This document shows, piece after piece, positions 7,219-15,376 of a stretch of DNA of 35,673 nucleotides. The translations under genes were made by a program, and so were the position numbers. The notes under the pieces were generated by a model, which worked only from the letters and a program-made list of their open reading frames with translations, was not told the origin of the DNA and did no database searches. The first letter of the stretch is position 1, and each line of letters starts with the position of its first letter. The stretch spans positions 1 through 35,673 of the forward strand of contig NZ_BOPZ01000034.1 of assembly GCF_018332455.1 (NCBI RefSeq), written 5' to 3'. The DNA is from Clostridium polyendosporum. Lineage in GTDB: Bacteria > Bacillota > Clostridia > Clostridiales > Clostridiaceae.

Positions 7219-8577
7219 TTATCTATGGGGTTTTATTAATTTACCATATGTTGTGCTTTCAAGTATATTTCCATTTTCAGCAATTACTTTTCCGCGAAGT
7301 ATTGTTAAAACAGGAGCTCCTTTTCCTTTTAAACCTACAAATGCAGATTGTTTATTCAGATATTTGAGACTCTCATTTGTAATTTCCCATTCTTTATTTG
7401 GATCAATAACAGTGAAATCTGCATCGAAACCCACGGAAATATCACCTTTTATACCGTATATACCAAATATCTCAGCCGGACGTTTACTTAGAACACTGGC
7501 CATTATTGTAGGGCTTAATTTATGATTATTTACTAATTGGTCAAAAAATACTTGTACAGTGGTTTGAACTCCGCTTAATCCTCCCCATGCACCAAAAGCA
7601 CCAAGTTTCTTTTCTGTCTTTTCTTCAGGGGTAGCTGGTGAATGATCAGAACATAAGCAATCTAAAGTTCCATTACAAATATATTCCCATAAGCCTGCAC
7701 AAGATTCTGCTGTTCTTAGAGGGGGAGAACATTTAAAAAGCATACCGTTCTTTATTAGATCATTACCTGTAAACATTAGATAATGCATACAAGTTTCTCC
7801 GGTAACATTAATGCCATTTGCTTTTGCTTTTCTTATTTCTTCTGCAACCAGTGGATGAGAAACATGACATATATGAATTCTGCTGCCAGTCTTTTCTGCA
7901 ATAGAGATTACATTTTTAGTAGCGATTAATTCTGCTTCTACAGGTCTGGAATCTAAGTAATCCTGTGCAGAAAGTGTGCCTTGAGCAAGTTTGTCTTTCT
8001 CCAATTTTTCAATAATATCATAGTCTTCGCAATGAAATCCTGCAATCCCATTAAACTTTTTTAATATTAACAAAGCTTTTTCTATTTCATCGAAGCTCAG
8101 AGAAGTATAATCTTTTCCAGCACTGCAAATAAAACTTTTAAAGGCTAAAGCACCTGCTTCATTTAATTCACTAAGATCATTCATATTATAATTAACAAGA
8201 GCACCCCAGAGTCCATAGTCTGTAAATGCTTTTTCTTTTACTAAGTTGTGCTTAGCTTCAAAAATATTTTTATTAGATACTGCTGGTTTGTTATTCATAG
8301 GCATATCAATAATTGTTGAGATGCCACCTATTGCTGCTGCAGCTGTTCCATGTTGAAAATCTTCCCGCCAAGTATAACCTGGTTCATTAAAATGTACGTG
8401 ACAGTCGATGAATCCTGGAAATATATATTTCCCATCCAAATCTAATATTTCTTTAGCAACAACTGATTTATCATTTGAAAAAATATCCTGGATTTTTCCA
8501 TTGGTAACAGCAATGCCACCTAAGACAATATTATTACAAGTTACAATATTTGCATTTTTTATAAATAAATCATACAT
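7219..8577 (-). CDS. allB: Allantoinase (unit 1)
   Basis: A 452-residue cyclic amidohydrolase of the allantoinase/dihydroorotase family that opens allantoin to allantoate. The metal centre is complete: His60 and His62 (CHVHFNEPG), the carbamylated Lys147 (AFKSF), His182, His238 and Asp311 (SDHSP). The 'SDHSPATPEEK' and 'WGGLSGVQ' stretches favour allantoinase over hydantoinase. The start is ATG 8577, eight bases after AAGGGA; ATG 8586 overlaps that site. It follows its own binding-protein gene. Its last about 60 codons and 3' flank are nearly identical in DNA to allantoinase 2, while the rest is clearly diverged. Other ureide substrates are possible. Confidence 0.88.
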   Translation of the reverse strand: MYDLFIKNANIVTCNNIVLGGIAVTNGKIQDIFSNDKSVVAKEILDLDGKYIFPGFIDCHVHFNEPGYTWREDFQHGTAAAAIGGISTIIDMPMNNKPAVSNKNIFEAKHNLVKEKAFTDYGLWGALVNYNMNDLSELNEAGALAFKSFICSAGKDYTSLSFDEIEKALLILKKFNGIAGFHCEDYDIIEKLEKDKLAQGTLSAQDYLDSRPVEAELIATKNVISIAEKTGSRIHICHVSHPLVAEEIRKAKANGINVTGETCMHYLMFTGNDLIKNGMLFKCSPPLRTAESCAGLWEYICNGTLDCLCSDHSPATPEEKTEKKLGAFGAWGGLSGVQTTVQVFFDQLVNNHKLSPTIMASVLSKRPAEIFGIYGIKGDISVGFDADFTVIDPNKEWEITNESLKYLNKQSAFVGLKGKGAPVLTILRGKVIAENGNILESTTYGKLIKPHR

Positions 8578-8612
8578 AATAAACATCCCTTATTGTTAAA
8601 TTTTATATTTAT

Positions 8613-9665
8613 TTAATCTACTGTTACAAGTTCTGGAAGAGCATTCTTTAAAGGAGTATAATCTGCATAAGAATCAAACTTAGGAACAGACTTAATATTT
8701 CCCGTTTCATTCATAAATTGTGCCATTACATTTGAAGAGTCTACAAATGACTTATCAAATTTCATAGTATAAACATTTTTAGCCATAATCTTTTGTACTT
8801 TATTGGAATCAAGATTAAGTTCAGTAGCAATTATTTTTGCAGATTCTTCAGGATTTTTATTTATATAATCAGTTGCTTTTGCAAGAGCTTTAAGTAAGGC
8901 TTCTGCTTGTTTAGGATTATTTTTAAGAAAATCTCCTGTAACCTGTAAAGTAGTATGGAAGTTTAGCCAATCAACAGAACCGGTTTTCTCAGGTAAATAA
9001 GAATGTAATCCGCTGAATAATAATTTACCGCCTGTATCTAATGCATTAGTAACCCATGGTTCCCAACAAGCCATAATATCGATATCACCACGTTCAAGTG
9101 CAGAAATTTGTTCAGATGGTGATAAGATAACAAATTGTATTTTATTTATATCCACGCCTAAATCTTTACACATATTACGTATTGCTATAAGTACTCCAGC
9201 ACCTGAAGCAATACCGATTTTTTTACCTTCAATATCTTTTGCACTGTTAATAGTTACATTTTTACCTGCAACTACACATTGAGTATCTCCTATATTAGCC
9301 ATAGTTGCTAATATCTTAACATCAACATTGTTGGCAGCAAGTGCAATATCTGTATAAGTACTCTCAAAAGATACCTTAGCTGTGTTACCAGAAATTAAAG
9401 GTGAAATGTCACCGCCAGATTGTAATAATTTATTTGTAACTTTTAATCCTTCTTCTTTAAAAAATCCTTTTTTATCAGCTATAATTTGCTGTGCTGATAT
9501 TTGAGGATCTACCACACCGTATGCCTCGATTTCAAATAAATTACCTCCATTATCTGAAGCAGTGGATGCCTTGTTGGCAGAAGAACTGCAGCCATAAAGT
9601 GAAACTGTAAGTACTGCAAGAGTGCTGAATACAGCTAATAATTTTTTGAGTTTAGTATTTTTCAT
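8613..9665 (-). CDS. NMT1/SsuA-type ABC substrate-binding lipoprotein (unit 1)
   Basis: A 350-residue exported lipoprotein with the lipobox LYGC (Cys26) after a Lys-rich, hydrophobic signal peptide. The mature part is an NMT1/THI5-like periplasmic-binding fold (ssuA/tauA type), with 'GKKIGIASGAGV' and 'CWEPWV' as typical stretches. It should deliver substrate to the ATPase and permease encoded divergently at 14602-16249. Given the neighbours, the ligand is probably allantoin or a related ureide (inference). The signal peptide and leader are almost identical to those of the unit 2 protein; the ligand-binding part is diverged, so the two may differ in substrate range. Confidence 0.88.
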   Translation of the reverse strand: MKNTKLKKLLAVFSTLAVLTVSLYGCSSSANKASTASDNGGNLFEIEAYGVVDPQISAQQIIADKKGFFKEEGLKVTNKLLQSGGDISPLISGNTAKVSFESTYTDIALAANNVDVKILATMANIGDTQCVVAGKNVTINSAKDIEGKKIGIASGAGVLIAIRNMCKDLGVDINKIQFVILSPSEQISALERGDIDIMACWEPWVTNALDTGGKLLFSGLHSYLPEKTGSVDWLNFHTTLQVTGDFLKNNPKQAEALLKALAKATDYINKNPEESAKIIATELNLDSNKVQKIMAKNVYTMKFDKSFVDSSNVMAQFMNETGNIKSVPKFDSYADYTPLKNALPELVTVD

Positions 9666-9716
9666 AGTTAATTCCCCCTAAAATATGTTATTAATTTCTT
9701 AAATTGTACAAATAAA

Positions 9717-9754
9717 AAAGACGTAAATATAATTTCATTTATATTTATATCTTT
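9717..9754 (-). terminator. Terminator-like hairpin between the two units
   Basis: AAAGACGTAAATATAA at 9717-9732 pairs with an arm ending at 9754 with one mismatch, and the minus strand continues into a U-tract. It may end unit 2 transcription or attenuate unit 1. It is the homologue of the hairpin at 12290-12327. Confidence 0.65.
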
Positions 9755-9804
9755 GTAAAAATCACCTGATTATTTAATTATAATAAAATCAAATTAATAT
9801 AACT

Positions 9805-11157
9805 TTATTTATTGCGTTTTATTAATTTGCCATATGGTGTGCTTTCAAGTATATTCCCATTTTCAGCAATTACTTTTCCGCGAAGTATTGTTAAAACAGG
9901 AGTTCCTTTTCCTTTTAAACCTACAAATGCAGATTGTTTATTCAGATATTTCAGACTCTCATTTGTAATTTCCCATTCTTTATTTGGATCTAGAAGAACC
10001 ATATCGGCATCATATCCTATTTTTAAATGTCCTTTATTATTTATTCCAAAAGTTTTTGCAGGATTAGAAGACATTATTTTAGCTATTAATGAAGGTGAAA
10101 AACCTTTTTTAACAACAAGATGATCATAAATAATTTGTAATCCATTTTGAATTCCACTAATACCGCCCCAAGCATTAAAAATACCAGAATCCTCCGACTT
10201 TTCTTCTGGAGCACAAGGAGAGTGATCACTTACAATAATATCAAGAGTTCCATCAACAACATAATCCATTAATTTTTCTTTGTCATTTGGAGTACGAAGC
10301 GGTGGAGCACATTTAAAAATTGCACCTGTATTTAAAAAGTCATTTTTATCAAAAACTAAATAGTGAGGACAAGTTTCAGCAGTAATTTTTACACCAGCTA
10401 TTTTAGCTTTTTTTATTTCTTCTGCAACAGCAGGATGACTTACATGACATATGTGAACACGGCAATTTTGTTCTTTTGCCAATTCTATGATGTTTTTTAC
10501 TGCTATTAGTTCAGCGATTACCGGACGAGAATTAAGAAAATCTATACGGGTTAATCGTTCTTCTTTTATAGCTTTATTTTGCTCATAAGTAACAATGCTG
10601 TAATCTTCGCAATGAAAGCTGGCCATACCGTCAAATTTTTTAATAATGGATAAAGCATCTCTTATTTGTCCAGCTGTTAAAGTTGTATAGTCTGGACTAA
10701 CTGGCGCAAAAAAACTTTTAAAAGCAACAACTCCACAGGAGTTTAATTCATCAAGGCTATTTATATTATAGTTTACAAGAGCTCCATAAAAAGCATAATC
10801 AACATGTGCTTTAGAAGAGACACAATTTTCTTTTGAAATAAAAATATCCTTATTTGATAATGCTGGTTCATTTTGCATTGGCATATCTATAATAGTTGTT
10901 ACACCACCTAAAGCCGCAGCTTGTGTTCCGTGCTGAAAATCTTCACGCCAAGTAAAACCAGGTTCGTTTAAGTGCACATGACCATCAATTATTCCAGGGA
11001 AAAGGTATTTACCAGTACCATCAATAGTTATTTTTGAAGTTTCTTTACAATCATTAAATATAATGTCTGCTATTTTCCCATCCTTTATTGCAATACTGCC
11101 ATGTTCAATTTTTTCACAAGTTACTAAATTTACATTTTTAATAATTATATCGTACAT
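9805..11157 (-). CDS. allB: Allantoinase (unit 2)
   Basis: A 450-residue paralogue of the allantoinase at 7219, with all metal ligands kept (His60, His62, Lys147, His182, His238, Asp311) and the diagnostic 'SDHSPCAPEEK' and 'WGGISGIQ'. The start is ATG 11157, eight bases after GATGGG. The two proteins differ at many positions up to about residue 390, then become almost identical to the end. The DNA identity extends past the stop codon (9777-9990 against 7190-7402). This sharp change in identity marks a recombination boundary. Two allantoinases could serve different ureides or simply raise dosage. Confidence 0.88.
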   Translation of the reverse strand: MYDIIIKNVNLVTCEKIEHGSIAIKDGKIADIIFNDCKETSKITIDGTGKYLFPGIIDGHVHLNEPGFTWREDFQHGTQAAALGGVTTIIDMPMQNEPALSNKDIFISKENCVSSKAHVDYAFYGALVNYNINSLDELNSCGVVAFKSFFAPVSPDYTTLTAGQIRDALSIIKKFDGMASFHCEDYSIVTYEQNKAIKEERLTRIDFLNSRPVIAELIAVKNIIELAKEQNCRVHICHVSHPAVAEEIKKAKIAGVKITAETCPHYLVFDKNDFLNTGAIFKCAPPLRTPNDKEKLMDYVVDGTLDIIVSDHSPCAPEEKSEDSGIFNAWGGISGIQNGLQIIYDHLVVKKGFSPSLIAKIMSSNPAKTFGINNKGHLKIGYDADMVLLDPNKEWEITNESLKYLNKQSAFVGLKGKGTPVLTILRGKVIAENGNILESTPYGKLIKRNK

Positions 11158-11185
11158 ATAAATCATCCCATCATTTATTGTTAAT

Positions 11186-12238
11186 TTATTTAGCAGTTAC
11201 TAATGAAGAATCTACAGAAGATAAAATTTTAGTATCTGTGTATTGAGAAATGTCAGGTACTTTACTTATATTTTTCATATCTAACATGAAATTTGCCATG
11301 GTGTTTGTACCAGAAACAAATTGATCATCAAATTTCATTGAATAAACATTATTTTTCATAATTCTTAAACAATCTTTAGGGTCAATATTAATTTCAGCTG
11401 CAACTATTTTAGCTGCTTCTTCTGGATTATTATTAATATAATCAGTTGCTTTCTTTAAAGCTGTTAAGAATTTTTTAAGTTCTTCAGGATGTTTATTATA
11501 AAAGCTTTCAGTTGCTTGTACTGTCATATAGAAATCAATCCAATGTACACTTCCTTGTTTTTCAGGTAAGTTTGAAGTTGTACCACTAAAAAGAAGGGTT
11601 CCGCCTATGTTTTGAGCCTTACCAACCCATGGCTCCCACACAGCCATAGCATCAATGTCACCTTTTTCTAGAGCTGATAGTTGTTCTGATGCTTGTAAAT
11701 TTACAAATTGGATTTTATTAATATCTACTCCTAATTCGTTGCACATATTTCTTATTGCAATAAGTACTCCGGCTCCAGAAGTCATTCCAATCTTTTTCCC
11801 TTCAAGGTCTTTTGCAGAAGTAAGCTTTAGACCAGGACGAGCAATAACTGATTGAGTACCAGCAGCGTTAGCAAGTGGAGCAAGCACTTTAACTTTAATA
11901 CCATTTGCAGCAACTGAAATGTTGTTGTAAACTGATCCGAAGCATACAGATGCAGTTCCGCTAGCCACAAGCGGAGCATTTTGATCTGGGCCAGTCATTA
12001 ATTTATTGTTTACTTTTAAACCTTCTTCCTTAAAATAACCTAGTTTATCTGCTATGATTTGTTGAGCAGATACTTGAGGATCTAATTCGCCATATGCATC
12101 AATTTCAAATAAATTATCTCCATTATCTGAAGCAGTAGATGCCTGTTTGGCAGAAGAACCGCAGCCATAAAGTGAAGTTGTAAGTACTGCAAGAGTGCTG
12201 AATACAGCTAATAATTTTTTCAGTTTAGTATTTTTCAT
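11186..12238 (-). CDS. NMT1/SsuA-type ABC substrate-binding lipoprotein (unit 2)
   Basis: A 350-residue lipoprotein, lipobox LYGC with Cys26, NMT1-like fold, with 'GKKIGMTSGAGV' and 'VWEPWV' in the ligand-binding lobe. It is the first gene after pucR on this strand and heads the ssuA-allB unit. The first about 42 codons match the unit 1 copy almost base for base; after that they diverge. No ATPase or permease gene lies on this strand, so both binding proteins probably share the divergent ssuB-ssuC pair. Ligand is inferred from context. Confidence 0.88.
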   Translation of the reverse strand: MKNTKLKKLLAVFSTLAVLTTSLYGCGSSAKQASTASDNGDNLFEIDAYGELDPQVSAQQIIADKLGYFKEEGLKVNNKLMTGPDQNAPLVASGTASVCFGSVYNNISVAANGIKVKVLAPLANAAGTQSVIARPGLKLTSAKDLEGKKIGMTSGAGVLIAIRNMCNELGVDINKIQFVNLQASEQLSALEKGDIDAMAVWEPWVGKAQNIGGTLLFSGTTSNLPEKQGSVHWIDFYMTVQATESFYNKHPEELKKFLTALKKATDYINNNPEEAAKIVAAEINIDPKDCLRIMKNNVYSMKFDDQFVSGTNTMANFMLDMKNISKVPDISQYTDTKILSSVDSSLVTAK

Positions 12239-12277
12239 ATTTAATTCCCCCTAAAATATGTTGTTAAATTGCTAAAT

Positions 12278-12327
12278 TGTAAAATAAAAAAAGACGTAAA
12301 TATAAATGAAATTATATTTACGTCTTT
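12278..12327 (-). terminator. Terminator or attenuator hairpin in the unit 2 leader
   Basis: A perfect 16-bp stem: AAAGACGTAAATATAA (12290-12305) with its complement at 12312-12327, followed on the minus strand by a U-tract. It lies about 50 bases before the start codon of the binding-protein gene and after a possible -10 box (TATAATA near 12399). It may end pucR transcription or attenuate the transport unit. Confidence 0.7.
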
Positions 12328-12394
12328 GTAAAAATCACGTGATTATTTAATTTTAATAGAAGATAAAATTTAGTATAGTAAATTTAACTATAGA

Positions 12395-12473
12395 ATTATT
12401 ATAGCAGAAATTTTCACTATGAATATAGGCAGGTTGTACAAATAGTAAATAAAATTAATACACTTTGCACAAA
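12395..12473 (-). promoter_or_regulatory. Probable promoter/operator region of the ssuA-allB units
   Basis: On the minus strand a TATAATA -10-like box lies near 12399-12405. Upstream are a half copy of the ATAGGCA motif (about 12424-12432) seen as a full palindrome before pucR, and TTTGCACAAA at 12464-12473, which resembles the TGCACA motifs at 14403-14437. No good -35 box was found. Shared motifs suggest PucR sites, by inference. Confidence 0.4.
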
Positions 12474-12477
12474 AAGT

Positions 12478-14106
12478 CTAGTGCTTAAGAATTTCATATG
12501 CACAAATTCCAAGATATACAGAAAACATTTTATCATTATCAGAAAAGTCGCCATGCAGAAGTTCTTTTATCTTATCCAATCTGTTAATCAAAGTATTTCT
12601 ATGAAGAAACAGTTTTTTTGCTGTATCTGTACAATTAAATTTGCTTAGGTAGTATACCTTTAATGTATTAATTAGGTTAGTATTGTTATCTTTGTCAAAT
12701 TCAATTATCGGCATTATAGTATCCTCACATAGTTTCATTAAAGAGGCTTCAGACATTTCTGAGAGAAGATGATATTCATGCTTATTAGAGTAGCAGCATA
12801 TCGGCTCATTAATATTTTGATGTTTTTTTAAATTTATACAATTTAATGTATCTCTGAAAGCAGTACGAATTGATGTTATACCGGAATGACATCTGCTTAT
12901 ACCTATATGCAGAGTGCAGCTTATACTGTCACCTAACTTATTATAAAAATCATAGACAATATTATAAGTATTATTCACTGCCTCAATATTACTCTGTTCT
13001 AGTTTATAAAACAGGAATAAGCTCAGTATATTATTATTTGCACATAAAAATAAATTTTGGTGATCACGAAAAGTATTTGAAATTGCTTTTTGCAAAGTAG
13101 AAATTATTTTGTTCCTATGCTGATCATTTTCACAGTTCTCTAAAATGAAGGAAGCACATACACGTTTTTTAGTATAATCAAAATCATAAAAATTACATAT
13201 TTCTAAAATTTCTTTTTCGCTTTTTTTATTTTCCGATATAAGAAAATCAAAAAAGAAGTTATGATATGAGTTCGATATAGTTTTTATTTTATCAGATCTA
13301 GTAATTTCTAAAGAAATTATGCTTTTAACTTTTTCTAAAAGCATTTTATGAGGTGAAGTTAGCTCAGTGTCATCTATCAATATACAAAGCATACCTGTAA
13401 AGTTTGGCAATGTTATTATATAAAAACGGAATATTTCATAATTTATTTTAAGATTGGTATAAGCAGTGTCACTTATTTCTGTATGACTTATATAAGAAGC
13501 TGTCCCTACAGAAGATACTTTAGGTAAGTCTATTCCGTTTACCAAATGCTCATATTCTGGAGTGAAGCTTGCTGAAATTACATTATATTCACAGTCCATA
13601 AGTATAATAGATTTACTTATAAAATGAGATAATTCGTTAATCATAACATCAATGCCTTTATTTTCAAAAAATATAGAAGAAAGAGTATTGATAATATTGT
13701 ATTGAAGTAGATTTTCATTAAATTCTTGAGAATAAATAGCATTATAAATTGTCTTACTTATTTCAGAAAAGGAATAGTAGAATGGGACTTCTATAAGAGG
13801 AAGCCCTACTTTTTCAGCTTCTTCTATCATTATAGAAGGAATAGTTTCAAAAAATCGCTTGATTTTAATAGCTAGTGCAGAGCAGCCAGTTTCTTTTAAC
13901 TCTCTGATTATATTTATTTGTGCTTCTGTATCATCCTTAAAAATATATCCGGTAGTAAGTACGAGCTCGTCCTTTTTTATCCATCGGATTACATCAGGAT
14001 TATCCAATACGTTCACACTTAATATTTTATTATTAAGATTAGATTTGCCAGCAACACATTTAAAGTTATTTAATTCTGTACTATTTATTAACCAATCTAA
14101 ATTCAA
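12478..14106 (-). CDS. pucR: PucR-family transcriptional regulator of purine/ureide catabolism
   Basis: A protein of about 542 residues. The N-terminal part (about 10-120) reads as the PucR sensory domain ('LVLTTGYIFKD', 'GCSALAIKI'). A central GGDEF-like region follows. The C-terminus carries the PucR helix-turn-helix ('TAKKLFLHRNTLINRLDKI', about residues 500-520), close to the pattern of CdaR and PucR. TTG 14106 is the preferred start, six bases after GAGGTG; GTG 14115 overlaps that site. It lies between the two divergent halves of the allantoin cluster and is most likely their regulator. In Bacillus subtilis PucR responds to ureides such as allantoin; the inducer here is not known. Confidence 0.88.
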   Translation of the reverse strand: MNLDWLINSTELNNFKCVAGKSNLNNKILSVNVLDNPDVIRWIKKDELVLTTGYIFKDDTEAQINIIRELKETGCSALAIKIKRFFETIPSIMIEEAEKVGLPLIEVPFYYSFSEISKTIYNAIYSQEFNENLLQYNIINTLSSIFFENKGIDVMINELSHFISKSIILMDCEYNVISASFTPEYEHLVNGIDLPKVSSVGTASYISHTEISDTAYTNLKINYEIFRFYIITLPNFTGMLCILIDDTELTSPHKMLLEKVKSIISLEITRSDKIKTISNSYHNFFFDFLISENKKSEKEILEICNFYDFDYTKKRVCASFILENCENDQHRNKIISTLQKAISNTFRDHQNLFLCANNNILSLFLFYKLEQSNIEAVNNTYNIVYDFYNKLGDSISCTLHIGISRCHSGITSIRTAFRDTLNCINLKKHQNINEPICCYSNKHEYHLLSEMSEASLMKLCEDTIMPIIEFDKDNNTNLINTLKVYYLSKFNCTDTAKKLFLHRNTLINRLDKIKELLHGDFSDNDKMFSVYLGICAYEILKH

Positions 14107-14146
14107 AAAAATCACCTCAGTTCATCTTAAATGAAAAATAATATTT

Positions 14147-14164
14147 AATAGGCATCTGCCTATT
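14147..14164. promoter_or_regulatory. Perfect palindrome before pucR, candidate operator
   Basis: AATAGGCATCTGCCTATT, two perfect 8-base arms around TC, about 40 bases upstream of the pucR start. A half-site of the same sequence lies before the ssuA-allB units at about 12424. A dimeric regulator site, perhaps for PucR autoregulation, is the simplest reading. Confidence 0.45.
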
Positions 14165-14188
14165 GAATTCGTGTAGATAGTTTGAACA

Positions 14189-14207
14189 AATTTCACTTTG
14201 TGAAATT
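14189..14207. promoter_or_regulatory. Second palindrome in the pucR leader
   Basis: AATTTCAC (14189-14196) and GTGAAATT (14200-14207) around TTT. Perfect 8-bp arms. It could be an operator or a small hairpin in the pucR leader. Confidence 0.35.
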
Positions 14208-14220
14208 GCAGCAAATAAAA

Positions 14221-14352
14221 AAGCAACGAAGCCATATAGATATACAACTTCATAACTAAACTTATAATTCAGAAAAAAGCATTGCATGTCGAGGCTATTT
14301 TTCTGAATTGTTTAAAGATTGAAGTTGTTTATCTTTACTAGCTTCATTGCTT
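14221..14352 (-). ncRNA. Long structured leader or small RNA upstream of pucR
   Basis: Nested pairing over 132 bases: AAGCAACGAAGC (14221-14232) with GCTTCATTGCTT (14341-14352, one mismatch), ACAACTTCA with TGAAGTTGT (perfect 9 bp), and AATTCAGAAAAA with TTTTTCTGAATT (perfect 12 bp), capped by a GC-richer loop around 14279-14294. Only the minus strand continues into a U-run, so it behaves as a terminator-containing leader of pucR or a short RNA. No known riboswitch signature was recognised. Confidence 0.5.
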
Positions 14353-14402
14353 GAAAAAATATTATCATATCTTAAAAGTAATGTCAAAAGAAATAATGTC
14401 AT

Positions 14403-14437
14403 ATGTGCACAGTTTAATTGATCAAAAATATGCACAT
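14403..14437. promoter_or_regulatory. Inverted TGTGCA motifs upstream of the transporter operon
   Basis: ATGTGCA (14403-14409) and TGCACAT (14431-14437) form a 7-bp inverted repeat over 21 bases, in the divergent region. A related TTTGCACAAA occurs at 12464 before the minus-strand units. Candidate regulator binding sites. Confidence 0.35.
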
Positions 14438-14538
14438 TGTTATTGCGGTTATGAACTTAATGTATTAAACTAGAGATAACTTAAGGACGAAACATATTGG
14501 AAGGACAAATGTTTTTTCTGAATATAAAATTAATTTGC

Positions 14539-14587
14539 AAAGGCGCAAAACAATTAATTAATTATTGTTTTGTGCCTTTTTATTTTA
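14539..14587 (+). terminator. Terminator-like hairpin just before the ABC ATPase gene
   Basis: A 16-bp stem, AAAGGCGCAAAACAAT (from 14539) with its complement ending at 14580 (one G-T pair), followed by TTTTTATTTT and then directly by the AAAGGAGG ribosome binding site. With no gene upstream on this strand, it is a good candidate for attenuation of the operon. Confidence 0.7.
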
Positions 14588-14601
14588 AAGGAGGAAATAT
14601 T

Positions 14602-15360
14602 ATGGGTGTGTCATTAGTGAGAGTATCTAAAGCATTTGATGAATCAGAAGGAAATTTAAGATATATTTTAAATGATTTTTCATTGAATATAGAGGATGGA
14701 GAGTTTATATGTATTTTAGGTAAAAGTGGCTGCGGTAAATCAACGTTGCTTAATTTAATTGCAGGGTATCTTAAAGCAGATTGTGGAAATATTCTTGTAA
14801 ATGGGGCAGAAGTAGATGGGCCTTCAGCAGAAAGAGGTGTTGTGTTCCAACAGCATGCACTTTTTCCTTGGTATACTGTATCACAAAACATAGAGTTTGG
14901 ATTAAAAATAAAAAAGAAGAAAGAATCTAAAGAGATTGTAAAAAAATATATAGATTTGATTGGTTTACAAGGCTATGAAAATAAATATCCATCAAGCCTT
15001 TCAGGTGGTATGGCTCAAAGAGTCGGTATAGCAAGGGCTTTGGCCAATGATCCGAAAGTACTGCTTATGGATGAACCATTAGGAGCATTAGATGCAATGA
15101 CAAGAGATACCATGAGAAAAGAATTAATAAAAATATGGAAAGCAACACAAAAAACAATTATATTTGTTACTCATAGTGTACCGGAAGCAGTATATTTAGC
15201 AGACAGAGTAGTTCTTTTAAAAGAAGGACGAATAGAAATGTTAGAAAATATAGATCTGCCAAGACCAAGGGATACAAGAAGTTCTGAATTTTTGAGATAT
15301 GTAGAAATGTTTGAAAAAGGGCTTACAGACAACTTAGATGAAGCTGTAATTACAGAATAG
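14602..15360 (+). CDS. Nitrate/sulfonate/taurine-type ABC transporter ATPase
   Basis: A 252-residue cytoplasmic ATPase of the SsuB/TauB group. Walker A is at 40-48 (GKSGCGKST), the Q-loop at Gln83, the signature LSGGMAQR at 133-140, Walker B LLMDEP at 154-159, and the switch His191. The start at ATG 14602 has a full AAAGGAGG site. An in-frame ATG at 14509 with GGAAGGAC upstream would add 31 residues through a terminator stem and is less likely. The permease gene follows 16 bases later. With the two NMT1-type lipoproteins it forms the presumed ureide importer. Confidence 0.92.
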   Translation: MGVSLVRVSKAFDESEGNLRYILNDFSLNIEDGEFICILGKSGCGKSTLLNLIAGYLKADCGNILVNGAEVDGPSAERGVVFQQHALFPWYTVSQNIEFGLKIKKKKESKEIVKKYIDLIGLQGYENKYPSSLSGGMAQRVGIARALANDPKVLLMDEPLGALDAMTRDTMRKELIKIWKATQKTIIFVTHSVPEAVYLADRVVLLKEGRIEMLENIDLPRPRDTRSSEFLRYVEMFEKGLTDNLDEAVITE

Positions 15361-15376
15361 AATGGAGGTATTTAAG

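Noticed and set aside
12240-12477. Guanine/xanthine-type purine riboswitch before the binding-protein gene
   Set aside because: The conserved loop and junction sequences of the purine aptamer are absent; only a long terminator stem and promoter-like motifs are seen.
14262-14310. CodY box in the pucR upstream region
   Set aside because: The AATTCAGAAAAA arms only partly resemble the CodY consensus and are better explained as the two arms of one long helix.
14465-14601. Guanidine (ykkC-type) riboswitch before the ABC ATPase gene
   Set aside because: The gene context would fit, but the conserved ykkC core sequences are not present; only a terminator hairpin can be supported.
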